Assembly (NCBI GenBank): GCA_946480915.1
Contig: CAMLLO010000016.1
Span: 36,735-100,734, forward strand
DNA: 64,000 bases
Direction: 5' to 3'
DNA from: an uncultured Sphingobacteriaceae bacterium
Lineage (GTDB): Bacteria; Bacteroidota; Bacteroidia; Sphingobacteriales; Sphingobacteriaceae
A model generated the notes under the pieces. It ran no database searches, was not told where the DNA came from, and saw nothing but the letters and a program-made list of their open reading frames with translations. Positions 1 through 9,248 of the stretch are shown in pieces (the stretch's first letter is position 1; each line of letters starts with the position of its first letter). Position numbers and translations under genes: made by a program.

Positions 1-1
1 A

Positions 2-136
2 CTTAGTACAAAGATTACCTATATTGGATACCCCTGGATAAAAAAGAAAATCTTAAGACACACTCAACAGGATATTCGACTAATTCCGATATATCAAAAT
101 GGCAAGGTTGGCTTTTCATTCCGGCAGCCACTTTAA
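2..136 (+). CDS. Possible 3' end of a gene cut by the left window edge
   Basis: The second forward frame is open from the left edge for 44 codons and closes with TAA at 134-136. The translated tail ends in GKVGFSFRQPL. An open frame of this length in AT-rich DNA is suggestive of coding sequence but not proof. I do not recognise the family and can see no start or domain. It would be convergent with the HD-domain gene, whose stop lies 5 bases downstream. It could be chance open sequence. Confidence 0.3.
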   Translation, partial: LSTKITYIGYPWIKKKILRHTQQDIRLIPIYQNGKVGFSFRQPL

Positions 137-140
137 AATA

Positions 141-734
141 CTAATCGCAAGGAAAGATTTTAAGTTTTTCGAGATTGAGGTCTTTCAGTTCTTGCAAAAT
201 GGTACGTCCGTAGTGAGTGAAATACGTATGTTCTGATAGCATTGAACAATTTTCTTCATTCCAATCCATATCCGAATAACTTTTATTTAGATAGCAACTC
301 CATTCCACTCTTAACTTATCAGCAATCAGTCGGTAGTCAGAAAACGTTAGGTGCATGAAATCTGCGTCGCATAATACTTGCTCTAATAAATTCTGTGGAG
401 TCTGTGGATATTTAGTAGCTTCAATACACCCGATAATTTGCTGGATACGGGCCTGTGGAAAGCTAAACTTTGACAAAAATATTTTTGCAATCCGAATACT
501 TTCTTCTTCATGGCCTTTATATAAATGAAGGTAGCCGGTATCGTGGAGCCATGCTGCAATTTCAACTGTTTCCTGATCTTCTGCAGACAGTTCAGTTCGA
601 ACACCTATTTCTCTCACACCGTTTACAACATCTAGTGTGTGATCCAGATTATGAAACGTTAAGGTGATGGGTAACTTATCTTTTAACAGATAGACCACAT
701 ATGCTGATACTTCTGATAATATTTCTGATTGCAT
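141..734 (-). CDS. HD-domain metal-dependent phosphohydrolase
   Basis: This is a small soluble protein of about 197 residues with the metal-binding pattern of the HD superfamily: H28 in FHNLDH, the H64-D65 doublet in AAWLHDTGY, a further His near residue 75 in YKGHEEES, and a late Asp in CDADFMH. Family members hydrolyse phosphate esters of nucleotides or second messengers; the substrate here cannot be read. I chose the ATG at 734. The frame extends to a GTG at 800 that overlaps the stop of the upstream gene, but those 22 extra residues look unrelated to the fold. The gene follows the outer-membrane protein gene closely on the same strand and may be co-transcribed with it. Confidence 0.75.
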   Translation of the reverse strand: MQSEILSEVSAYVVYLLKDKLPITLTFHNLDHTLDVVNGVREIGVRTELSAEDQETVEIAAWLHDTGYLHLYKGHEEESIRIAKIFLSKFSFPQARIQQIIGCIEATKYPQTPQNLLEQVLCDADFMHLTFSDYRLIADKLRVEWSCYLNKSYSDMDWNEENCSMLSEHTYFTHYGRTILQELKDLNLEKLKIFPCD

Positions 735-799
735 GATACTGGCAGTCTTGCAAATTAAATTTAAATTCTGTGGAGAAGTTGAAGTAAATCTGCCATACA

Positions 800-3211
800 C
801 TAAAGATTGTTATCAAACTGAAGATTATCTTTCTTCTTCTTAGTAGCTGTGCCAAAAGTATAGCTAAAACCAAGGTAAAAGATTCTCGAATTACTTACAG
901 TTTTAGAATGAATTTGCAGTCCGGGTGTATCCAAAGCTTGCTCCTGGCGAAGTGTTTTGAATAAATCTGAAGCAGTAAAGTAGACTGAGCCTTTCTTCTT
1001 CAACACTTCTTGCCGTAAGCCCATATTCATGACATAACTGGGAAGAACCTTGCCTTGAGGAGTTAACCTGGCAGAACGATAATTCGAATTTAATTGTAAA
1101 ATGGTACTGCTTCGTAAAGTAATTATAGAATTGAAGTTTGTGCTCCACGTCACTGTCGACCGTTTATTACTGTACCCCAGGTTAGAGGCGTCAATCTGGT
1201 TGTAAAACAAGTTAGCGGTAAAGTTTGAACTTATCCGGCTATTAATACTGCCAGATACCACTACGTCTGCACCCACAGCCTGATCATTAGACAGGTTCTG
1301 GAAAGATGTTATTAATATTGAGCTGTTTGCTGGCGAGGGTGTTGATACGGACGTGAAGCCATTGTATTTGTAGCGATAGTAAAAGCCCGGAAGAATTGTA
1401 AGTTTATCGTTCTTCCATTGATATCCTAATTCTATCGAATGGATGAGCTCAGGTTTCAAATATGGATTGCCTACTCTGATATTTGTAGGATCTCTGTATT
1501 CTGCAAAAGGATTCAAATCATCACCTTCGGGACGGTTCACGCGTCTGCTATAATTTAACTGCAATTCTCTGCTTTTATTCAGTTTATAAGATAAGTGCAG
1601 GCTCGGATATACTTTAAAATAGCGGCTGGGAATAACCGTTCCCGCAGAAACTAATTTTGATTTGATGTCAGAATACTCTGCACGTAAACCGCTGACAAAG
1701 CCAAATGCACCAAAAGAATGCGAGAAGGTTCCGTAAACGGCATTGATATTTTCATTGTATATAAAGCGATTGGTTTTGGTCAAATCAGTTACAAATCTGG
1801 CTTGAGTGACTTTGTAAGCTTCTCCAAAGAAATCCAGATCCTGTTTGTTAAACTCTCCGTCATAACCAAGTTCAAGTTTGGTTTCATCGTTTATCGGATT
1901 TTCGTAACTAAGGGTAACTTGCTTGTCGTCTGATGTTTGTTTGATGATGGTATTATCTAGAGAATCAGGACGTATGGGAAGCTTATATTGGTTGGTAAAA
2001 TAATTATTCTCCGTTTCGGGCGAATGAGAAATATTCATCTCCAAACGAAGCAAATGATCTTCTTTTTTAAAGTCATGTTCAAAATAAGCCGTAGCATCGG
2101 ATTCAAGTTCGCTCTCGTTGTTAGAGAGGATTCTATTATATCGCTCATTTTGATTGCGTAGAGTTATAATTTTACCGGTAATATCATTCTTTTTTTGACT
2201 CCTCAAGTAATAATTGCCGGATGCTCCAAATGAGTTCTTTTCATTGGGTGTAAAATCAATACCGGCACTTGCTATATTCGAGAAGGGCCGGGCTACTGCT
2301 GCTAAACTGTCGGCAGTATAAACTAAAGGAGTCTGCTGATTTCGGTTATTATAAGACGAGCGGTGCCGATCATCCTGCCGGATACTGTAACTACCAAATA
2401 CATTAAACTTTTTGGGATTATAATTTAAAAAAGCACTGGCATTATAACGTTCGGCAGTTCCGCCGTTTATCGCTATATTTCCATTTAAGCCCAGCTTAGT
2501 ATTTTTCTTTAGAACAATGTTTATAATGCCGCCCTGTCCCTCAGGCTTATACCTTGCAGACGGATTTGTAATAACTTCAATTCGTTCGATGCTATTAGCA
2601 GGCAGTTGCTGCAGAACAGCAGCCTGATTCTTACCCATCAAAGGGTTTTTCTTCCCATTTATCAAAATAGTGACGTTGGAATTTCTGAGACTTACATTCC
2701 CTTCAATGTCTACCTGCACCAAGGGTACATTTTGAAGTACCTGGCTTGCTGTACCGGCCTTGCTCATTACATCCTGATCGACATTATAAACTTTCCGATC
2801 CATCGAATTGGTGAATAGTTGTTTTCTTGCTACTACCACAACTTCATTCAACTTGGCCGGCTCAGGGGGCATGTTTAGGTTTATCTTTACTGAAGTTCTT
2901 TCTGAGTTCACTAAAATATTAGCGCTTTTCGTACTCGAATATCCAACAGTGGTCGCCTCGAGAACATACGTGCCGAACTTTATATCAAAAAAAGAGAAGG
3001 CCCCTGCTTTGTCGCTTATGCTTTTTACTTCAACTCCATCAGATAGACTTCTTAATACAAGTGTAGCCGCCTCCAGTGGTTTGCCGGATGATTTATCATT
3101 TATGGTTCCCGATATAGTTCCCTGAGCATTTACAAAAAATGCCGAGAACAAAAAGAAAAGGGCAATGCCCGTAATTTTATAAAGCTTTCCCATGATTAAA
3201 ACAGAATGCAT
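800..3211 (-). CDS. Outer-membrane beta-barrel protein, TonB-receptor-like, with carboxypeptidase-regulatory-like domain
   Basis: This 803-residue outer-membrane protein has a signal peptide ending near VNAQ, a CarboxypepD_reg-like beta-sandwich (about residues 30-105, starting GTISGTINDKSSGKPLEAA), a plug-like region beginning LNEVVVVARK and containing INGKKNP and IERIEVITNPSARY, and a long barrel ending in an aromatic strand before a Lys-rich tail. This layout fits the Outer_mem_beta-barrel_3 group of Bacteroidota. These are related to TonB receptors but are not SusC proteins. No SusD partner is next to it. A second in-frame ATG at 3193 gives a cleaner signal peptide (MGKLYKITG) and may be the true start. 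The ligand is unknown. Confidence 0.8.
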   Translation of the reverse strand: MHSVLIMGKLYKITGIALFFLFSAFFVNAQGTISGTINDKSSGKPLEAATLVLRSLSDGVEVKSISDKAGAFSFFDIKFGTYVLEATTVGYSSTKSANILVNSERTSVKINLNMPPEPAKLNEVVVVARKQLFTNSMDRKVYNVDQDVMSKAGTASQVLQNVPLVQVDIEGNVSLRNSNVTILINGKKNPLMGKNQAAVLQQLPANSIERIEVITNPSARYKPEGQGGIINIVLKKNTKLGLNGNIAINGGTAERYNASAFLNYNPKKFNVFGSYSIRQDDRHRSSYNNRNQQTPLVYTADSLAAVARPFSNIASAGIDFTPNEKNSFGASGNYYLRSQKKNDITGKIITLRNQNERYNRILSNNESELESDATAYFEHDFKKEDHLLRLEMNISHSPETENNYFTNQYKLPIRPDSLDNTIIKQTSDDKQVTLSYENPINDETKLELGYDGEFNKQDLDFFGEAYKVTQARFVTDLTKTNRFIYNENINAVYGTFSHSFGAFGFVSGLRAEYSDIKSKLVSAGTVIPSRYFKVYPSLHLSYKLNKSRELQLNYSRRVNRPEGDDLNPFAEYRDPTNIRVGNPYLKPELIHSIELGYQWKNDKLTILPGFYYRYKYNGFTSVSTPSPANSSILITSFQNLSNDQAVGADVVVSGSINSRISSNFTANLFYNQIDASNLGYSNKRSTVTWSTNFNSIITLRSSTILQLNSNYRSARLTPQGKVLPSYVMNMGLRQEVLKKKGSVYFTASDLFKTLRQEQALDTPGLQIHSKTVSNSRIFYLGFSYTFGTATKKKKDNLQFDNNL

Positions 3212-3370
3212 AGTTAATTACTTATTCTGTAGCATTTTTGTAGTTGCGCTTCTCTTTAACCACTCGGGGCGAGAAGGATTTAATTACAATTTATTATCTG
3301 TTTATTATTTTGATTTTTCAGCCTAAACTGTTTTAAATTATTTGTAACACCTCGCCTTTTCAAACGTATA

Positions 3371-3391
3371 AGGAGCTCCTCACGCGCTCCT
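3371..3391. promoter_or_regulatory. Short inverted repeat in the 5' leader of the secreted-protein gene
   Basis: AGGAGC (3371-3376) and GCTCCT (3386-3391) are inverted with a 9-base loop and lie 26 bases before the ATG at 3417. The left arm contains an AGGAG sequence, so pairing could affect leader structure. The function is inferred and may be nothing. Confidence 0.25.
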
Positions 3392-3416
3392 CATATTTTA
3401 GTATTGATACCTTGAA

Positions 3417-5429
3417 ATGGAAAGATTTGAACGATTTTCAATCTTAAAGAATTATTACATTACAATTTTTTACCTGCTATTTTTTACGCCACTGGTATTT
3501 GCAGAAGGCAGTAAAGAATTGAGTTCCAATGGGGGGCAAAGAGCTTTCCTTTTTAGTTCCACAACAGGTACCAATGTGGCTCCGTATCCAACGCTTGCAT
3601 TTCCCACGCTGGGAACCATGAAGGTGTATGTAAACGTTGGAGAAACAATTTATTTGGGATCCAGTGCGCAAGGCGTGGGCGGAGGAAGGATGAATTTAAG
3701 GGCGCCGGATGGATCAACCTACACATCCGGAGCTTCAACTACAATAGGACGGATAAGTAACCGGACGCAGGAATCAGCCGGTCCTCTTCCTAACGCCAGT
3801 GGATATACCCCTTACACTCGTTTGGTGGCAGCCGGTCAGGCCGGTGTCTGGGAAATAGATTTCATTTCGCCGAATGTTAATGGGGTAACTACTTTGCCGG
3901 CTGATATTACCGCAAGTTCAAACTGGACCCAAGGAACCACAACCGCTTATGTGACTGCTTTTGATATTACTGTTAGGAATATAGCGAATACTGCATTTTT
4001 AACAGGACGCGCATTTACAAATATCTTTTCAGGATGCCTGGGAGCATCGAATGCGAAATTTTATGGAAAGTTTAAGGTTATAACTAAAGACGGATATATC
4101 TATGATGTAGACAATAACGGTCAGGCCGGATATGTATTCTCATTCTTTGCAAATAACAAAGGTTTCAGAACGGCAGCAGGTGCCGCCAGCTATAAGAGTA
4201 CTACTTCAATTGCAAATCCACCCGTCCAGGATCCACGTGCCGATGATAGCGGTACAGATATCACTCATAAGTTATTTTTCAATACCCCTAATACAGATCT
4301 GCCTACATCCGCAAGCACACCAACAGGAACAACCTGGTTGTTAAATACCCTGTTGAGTCCTATTGTTACAGGTTTCACTTTTAATGGCATAGAAGGCACA
4401 TCGGGATTGGTGGGCTCCAATCCTTTGGGAGGATATCTTGGTTTTAGTGCCAACCAGGCAGGAAGTTATATTATCAACATAGATATTAATCAAAATGGAG
4501 TATTTACAGATGCCGTGGACCGTAAACTAATCGGCTCTGCAGTATCGGGTAATAACCAGATCTATTGGGATGGCTTGAATGGGCTGGGCGCAAAAATAGT
4601 AGGCAGTGTAAGCTTTAGCGCATCTTCCATAAAAATAACTCTGGTAGGAGGAGAGGTGCATTTTCCATTTATTGATGTTGAGAATAATCCCGGCGGTATC
4701 ATTATTACCCGTACCAATGGTATCGGTGCGGGCGACGATATTGTATACTACGACGATACCAATATATCGGGCGGAACAGCTAATCTGGTAGGTGGAAGCA
4801 GTGCTGCCAGTGGTCATAAATGGGGCTCAACTGCTTACGCTTTAGGTGCTTTTGGTAACGACGTCGGTTTAGACACCTGGACGTATATTTTGAGTACACC
4901 GCTTTTACCAGCAACAACTGTCCAGTTTACTGAAGCAGACTTGGAGATAGTAAGCATTACCCCCTCGAAGAGCAACTTTTGCATGGGAGTATCGCAAAGT
5001 TATACCGTTAAGTTAAAGAACAATGGGCCAAGTGCAGCAACTGGTGTTACCTTTGAGTTTGTGTATCCATCAGATTTCAGTTCGGTATCGGTATCGAAGT
5101 CTATATCCGGAACAAGCAGTATAAGTTCGGAGAGTACGACCACCAGTAAGTATACAGCTGTTGTGAACATGAATAATGCGGCAATAATTACGTTCGTAAT
5201 TACTGGCACAGTTGCGAAACTGCCTTCTGCATACAATATTAGTGTGGACGCTAGTGTTTTGCGGCCGGCGGATGTCACAGACCCCGATGCTGTGAACCCT
5301 GATGCTACTGCGCCAACTAACGTGCAGTCCGAATGTGATTCTGCCCCTTCTGGGACAGGGTGTAATAATATTAAAACGGCTACTACTCCGGTAAACAAGG
5401 TGGCTACACCTTCTATTAGTGTAATTTAA
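3417..5429 (+). CDS. Large secreted beta-rich protein with C-terminal DUF11-like domain
   Basis: This 670-residue exported protein has a signal peptide ending LVFAEG. The body is rich in Gly, Ser, Thr and Asn, with no catalytic motif that I recognise. Residues about 500-630 (starting ADLEIVSITPSKSNFCMG, with KLKNNGPSAATGV) look like the DUF11/Ig-like repeat common in very large Bacteroidota surface proteins. Such proteins often continue into more repeats and a type IX secretion C-terminal domain. This one stops soon after a Cys-containing segment, at ATPSISVI, with no sorting domain visible. It may be a shortened form. It stands alone, ahead of the two-component operon but 128 bases away. Its role is probably adhesin or surface layer, but that is a guess. 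Confidence 0.6.
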   Translation: MERFERFSILKNYYITIFYLLFFTPLVFAEGSKELSSNGGQRAFLFSSTTGTNVAPYPTLAFPTLGTMKVYVNVGETIYLGSSAQGVGGGRMNLRAPDGSTYTSGASTTIGRISNRTQESAGPLPNASGYTPYTRLVAAGQAGVWEIDFISPNVNGVTTLPADITASSNWTQGTTTAYVTAFDITVRNIANTAFLTGRAFTNIFSGCLGASNAKFYGKFKVITKDGYIYDVDNNGQAGYVFSFFANNKGFRTAAGAASYKSTTSIANPPVQDPRADDSGTDITHKLFFNTPNTDLPTSASTPTGTTWLLNTLLSPIVTGFTFNGIEGTSGLVGSNPLGGYLGFSANQAGSYIINIDINQNGVFTDAVDRKLIGSAVSGNNQIYWDGLNGLGAKIVGSVSFSASSIKITLVGGEVHFPFIDVENNPGGIIITRTNGIGAGDDIVYYDDTNISGGTANLVGGSSAASGHKWGSTAYALGAFGNDVGLDTWTYILSTPLLPATTVQFTEADLEIVSITPSKSNFCMGVSQSYTVKLKNNGPSAATGVTFEFVYPSDFSSVSVSKSISGTSSISSESTTTSKYTAVVNMNNAAIITFVITGTVAKLPSAYNISVDASVLRPADVTDPDAVNPDATAPTNVQSECDSAPSGTGCNNIKTATTPVNKVATPSISVI

Positions 5430-5557
5430 AAATGTAATAGATAAAGTCTGAAGACTGCTTCACTAGCACTTTTACTCACCTGATTCTAAAAATCGGTAGG
5501 AAACTTGTTCTTATATCTCCAGAATTTCTACATATTCAATAACTACCTTTATAAATC

Positions 5558-6235
5558 GTGAAAATATTAATTGTTGAAGACGAGCCTTCCCTCAGGGAGA
5601 GCATATTGGCGTATTTTACTGAAGAAGGTAACATTTGCGAGACCGCAACCAATTATGCAGATGCAATGGAAAAAATTGCAATATATGCCTATGATTGCAT
5701 TCTCCTCGATTTAACCTTACCAGGAGGCGATGGCATTACTCTTCTTAGTAAACTAAAAAAGAGCAACAAAAATGATGGAGTACTCATTATCTCTGCACGC
5801 AACTCTCTCGACGATAAAATAGCTGGCCTCAATCTGGGTGCCGATGATTACATGGTAAAACCTTTTCATCTTTCAGAATTGAAAGCAAGAGTAACCGCCA
5901 TTGTGCGCAGAAAAAGTTTCGATGGCAACAATGTTATTCAGTTTAACGAGATTAACGTAGATACGATGGCTAAGAAAGCATCGGTAAACAGCACTACGTT
6001 GATTTTAACCCGCAAGGAATATGATTTGTTACTCTATTTTCTATCAAATAAGGGTAAAGTAATTACCAAGAATGCCATTGCAGAACACCTTTGGGGCGAT
6101 GAAATGGATTTGACTGACCGGCTGGATTTTATCTACACACACATAAAAAACCTGCGAAAGAAATTGGTGGATAGTGGTTGCAATGACTATATCAAGTCGA
6201 TGTATGGTGTAGGTTATAAGTTTGAAAACCTATGA
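5558..6235 (+). CDS. OmpR-family response regulator
   Basis: This 225-residue DNA-binding regulator begins with a GTG at 5558. The receiver domain (1-115) has the acidic pocket at VEDEP, the phospho-acceptor D51 in LLDLTLPG, S79 in IISA and K101 in MVKPF. A winged-helix Trans_reg_C domain fills about 130-222 and ends in the usual YGVGYKF. The next gene is its sensor kinase, whose ATG overlaps this stop by 4 bases, so the pair is translationally coupled. By context it controls the efflux operon that follows. Confidence 0.93.
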   Translation: MKILIVEDEPSLRESILAYFTEEGNICETATNYADAMEKIAIYAYDCILLDLTLPGGDGITLLSKLKKSNKNDGVLIISARNSLDDKIAGLNLGADDYMVKPFHLSELKARVTAIVRRKSFDGNNVIQFNEINVDTMAKKASVNSTTLILTRKEYDLLLYFLSNKGKVITKNAIAEHLWGDEMDLTDRLDFIYTHIKNLRKKLVDSGCNDYIKSMYGVGYKFENL

Positions 6236-7482
6236 AGTTATCTACGAGGTATACCAGGGTAAATCTGGTGGTGTCGCTGATCATTCTCTTAATTAGTGCT
6301 ATTACATACTATATTGTAATCAGTTATATTTTACTCGGAGTCTTAGATGATAATCTCAAAGTAGAGGAGCAGGAAATCACGCAATTTACTGAGCGCTACC
6401 ATTATTTGCCACCTGCCGGAAATTTTAAAGATCAGATTGTACAGTACCGATTAGTTAATAAACCGGTAAATCGACGGTTCAATGATACTGAATACTTCAA
6501 CGAAGCTGAAAAGGAGGTTGAGCCAGGCAGAAGCCTGACCACGAGCGTTACTCTAAACAGGAAAGTGTATGAAGTTAAAATCATCAAATCAAAAGTTGAA
6601 TCTGAAGATTTGATTCAAATAATATTCTTAATTACCCTGGCAATAACCGGTTTGCTTTTAATTACTCTCGCACTAATCAACCGCTTTGCTCTGAATCATC
6701 TCTGGAAACCATTTTACAATATCCTTTCGCAGATGAAAGCGTTTAATGTCGCGGAAAATAAAGAACTAAATGCAGATAGAACGTCTATTGATGAATTCGT
6801 TGAACTAAATAAAGCCGCATCTACACTTTCCCTTCGTGTAAGAAAAGATTATAGTGAGCTAAAAACCTTTACCGACAATGCTGCTCACGAAATGATGACT
6901 CCTTTAGCTGTGATTAACACTAAACTGGATACTCTTATACAAACCGGAACATTTATACCAGAACAGGGCGAATTGCTGGAAGATATTTATAATGGGGTGA
7001 GCAGGTTATCCAGATTAAATCAATCGCTTTTGCTCATTACCAAAATGGAAAACCAGCTCATTCAAGATAAGGACCGGTTGAGCTTTAAACTTCTGATTGA
7101 GCAAAAGGTTAAGCAGTTTCAGGAGCTATTACTGGCAGAAAATATCAACCTTACGTGTGATTTAGAGGCAGATGGGGAGTTTATCATGAGTAAATATTTA
7201 GCTGATATCTTACTCAATAACTTATTTAGTAACGCTATCAAGCACAACAAAAAGAACGGGTCAATCTCAATCAAGCTAATTGAATCAGAACTTGTTATAC
7301 AAAATACAGGTGAGAAATGCTCAATAGATGCCAAAAAGGCATTTGAGCGTTTTTATAAAAACAGTACCTCGGACGGTATGGGTTTGGGACTGGCTATTTC
7401 AAAGCAAATTTGTGAAGCTTCAGGGCTGTCATTAAGATATAGTTTTGAAGACGATATGCATATTTTTGCTGTCGATCTTTAA
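6232..7482 (+). CDS. Membrane sensor histidine kinase
   Basis: This 416-residue kinase has a transmembrane helix at about 11-35, a roughly 90-residue periplasmic sensor loop, a second helix at about 128-150, and a dimerisation domain with the phospho-acceptor H219 in DNAAHEMMTPLAVI. The ATPase domain has an N box (LLNNLFSNAIKHNKKNG) and a G2 box (SDGMGLGLAISK). The G1 region reads QNTGEKCS, a compact form seen in this phylum. The gene overlaps the response-regulator stop by 4 bases. The periplasmic signal is unknown; the adjacent pump genes suggest a toxic or membrane-stress ligand. Confidence 0.92.
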   Translation: MKLSTRYTRVNLVVSLIILLISAITYYIVISYILLGVLDDNLKVEEQEITQFTERYHYLPPAGNFKDQIVQYRLVNKPVNRRFNDTEYFNEAEKEVEPGRSLTTSVTLNRKVYEVKIIKSKVESEDLIQIIFLITLAITGLLLITLALINRFALNHLWKPFYNILSQMKAFNVAENKELNADRTSIDEFVELNKAASTLSLRVRKDYSELKTFTDNAAHEMMTPLAVINTKLDTLIQTGTFIPEQGELLEDIYNGVSRLSRLNQSLLLITKMENQLIQDKDRLSFKLLIEQKVKQFQELLLAENINLTCDLEADGEFIMSKYLADILLNNLFSNAIKHNKKNGSISIKLIESELVIQNTGEKCSIDAKKAFERFYKNSTSDGMGLGLAISKQICEASGLSLRYSFEDDMHIFAVDL

Positions 7483-7520
7483 CCCACCAACCCTCTCTAC
7501 AGATTTTCTCCAATATTTAA

Positions 7521-7537
7521 GCTTAAGATTGCTTAAA
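7521..7537. promoter_or_regulatory. Candidate response-regulator box: direct repeat with 10-bp period
   Basis: GCTTAAG (7521-7527) and GCTTAAA (7531-7537) repeat with a 10-base period just before the PepSY-like gene. The same stretch is also a near-perfect inverted repeat, AAGCTTAAG / CTTAAAGCTT. OmpR-family regulators typically bind direct repeats about one helical turn apart, so this could be a site for internal control of the pump genes. It lies very close to the ATG at 7547, which weakens the promoter reading. Confidence 0.3.
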
Positions 7538-7546
7538 GCTTATGCC

Positions 7547-7972
7547 ATGAAGACTATCTTATTTGCCATTTTATTGTATATCGGATTACCTGCCAATGCA
7601 CAGATGATAAAGCCAGAGAAGGTTCCGGCAGCTGTAAAATCCGCTTTTTCCAAAAAGCATCCCACTACCCACAGGATCACCTGGGAACTTGAAAAAGGTA
7701 ATTATGAAGCTGGCTTCACTATTGATGGGGTGGCGAATTCTGAATTATACAACCGGGATGGCATGATGCTGGAGTCTGAGAGAGAAATCAATCAATCATT
7801 ATTACCTCGTGCCGTGTTAACCTATGTAAAAAATCATTATAACGGAGTAAAGATAAAAGAAGCCGCAAAAATAGTTGATAGTAAAGGTGTTGTAAAATAT
7901 GAGGCCGCGATTAGAGGTATAGACTTAATCTTTGATAGTAACGGCCGCTTTTTACAGGAGGTAAAAGATTAA
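7547..7972 (+). CDS. PepSY-like periplasmic protein
   Basis: This small exported protein of 141 residues has the signal peptide MKTILFAILLYIGLPANAQ. The mature part has the PepSY-like pattern (KVPAAVKSAFSKKHPTTHRITWELEKG, shown here as a motif region at residues 25-50, then YEAGFTIDG). Related proteins sit beside two-component systems and are thought to bind or modulate partners in the periplasm. I chose the ATG at 7547; a longer frame reaches back into the kinase gene but would hide the signal peptide. It lies between the kinase and the efflux genes and probably acts with one of them. Confidence 0.75.
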   Translation: MKTILFAILLYIGLPANAQMIKPEKVPAAVKSAFSKKHPTTHRITWELEKGNYEAGFTIDGVANSELYNRDGMMLESEREINQSLLPRAVLTYVKNHYNGVKIKEAAKIVDSKGVVKYEAAIRGIDLIFDSNGRFLQEVKD

Positions 7973-7988
7973 TTAGTATTCAGGGAAT

Positions 7989-9242
7989 ATGAGGAAAGTA
8001 AAAGATATTTATATTCTATGCTTGTTAACAAGCCTAATCCTGGTAACATCTTTTGCGCACTCCCAAACTGCAACTATCGATGATTATATTGAACAGGCTA
8101 CGAGAAATAGCCCATTATTAAAAGATCTTAATAACCAGGTGCTGATCAATAAGCTCGACAGTGCCATCATTCTTGCCAACTACAAACCGCAAGTCGGTTT
8201 TAATTCTACCGGAACGTATGCGCCTGTAATTCGGGGATTCGGGTACGATGAAGCTTTATCAAACGGGAAAACATTTAGTGCTTTGGTTACAGTAAATCAA
8301 TCCCTGTCGGGTAAGAACAGGATGAATAATGACATTCTTGGCCTGAGTCTACTCACTGATTCTATCCACAACGCGATACGGCTCTCACAACAGGACCTTC
8401 GTAAAACAATCATCTCACAATATATTACTACATATGCCAGCCAGCTACAGGCTGGCTTTGGTAAAGATGTTTACAATTTATTAAAGAATGAAGATGAGAT
8501 CCTTAAGAAACTAACCCGTGCCAATGTATATAAGCAAACGGATTACCTTTCCTTTTTAGTTACGCTTAATCAGCAGGAGATTCAGTTGAAGCAGGATCAG
8601 ATGGCTTATCTCAACAATCTGGCAACCCTTAATTATCTGAGTGGTATCCGGGGTACGGACTCTGTTAAATTATTTGAGCCTAAACTCAATCTGCAGGTAG
8701 CAGAACAAACAAATCAAAGTATCTTCCTCAAGCAGTACCAGTTGGATAGTTTAAGGATCGAAAATAGTCGCCATGTGATCGATTTAAATTACAAACCTCA
8801 GGTGGGCGTATATGCTGATGCCGGATATAATAGTTCTTTTATATTGGATGCCTACAAAAATTTTGGTTTTAGTGCCGGATTTACGGTTTCGGTCCCTATT
8901 TATGACGGGCATCAAAAGAAACTGCAATACAGTAAACTTGATCTGCAAGAGCGAACCCGCAGTAATTACAGGGACTATTACCTGCGGCAATATAGTCAGC
9001 AGCTTGCTCAATTGCGGCAGCAATTGCAACAGTCCGAAAGCTTATTCAGCAAGATCAAAGAGCAGATAAAATTTACAGAGGGTTTGATGAAGGTAGACAG
9101 TAAGCTTCTTCAAACAGGTGATATCCTGATATCTGATTACATTTTAGCCATCCGTAATTACCTGGATGCACAGAATGCGCTGCGTCAAACCAATATTACC
9201 CGTTTAGAACTTATCAACCAGTTAAACTACTGGAATCAATAG
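7989..9242 (+). CDS. TolC-family outer-membrane efflux protein
   Basis: This 417-residue protein has a signal peptide ending SFAHSQ. The sequence is dominated by long Gln/Leu-rich helices in two similar halves (TATIDDYIEQATRNSPLL near the start; the second half starts near LDSLRIENSRHVIDLNYKPQVGV), the duplicated layout of TolC/OprM channels. It forms the outer-membrane duct of the pump encoded with the next two genes. It starts 16 bases after the PepSY-like gene and ends 6 bases before the adaptor gene. Length is normal for the family. Confidence 0.88.
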   Translation: MRKVKDIYILCLLTSLILVTSFAHSQTATIDDYIEQATRNSPLLKDLNNQVLINKLDSAIILANYKPQVGFNSTGTYAPVIRGFGYDEALSNGKTFSALVTVNQSLSGKNRMNNDILGLSLLTDSIHNAIRLSQQDLRKTIISQYITTYASQLQAGFGKDVYNLLKNEDEILKKLTRANVYKQTDYLSFLVTLNQQEIQLKQDQMAYLNNLATLNYLSGIRGTDSVKLFEPKLNLQVAEQTNQSIFLKQYQLDSLRIENSRHVIDLNYKPQVGVYADAGYNSSFILDAYKNFGFSAGFTVSVPIYDGHQKKLQYSKLDLQERTRSNYRDYYLRQYSQQLAQLRQQLQQSESLFSKIKEQIKFTEGLMKVDSKLLQTGDILISDYILAIRNYLDAQNALRQTNITRLELINQLNYWNQ

Positions 9243-9248
9243 AGCATT

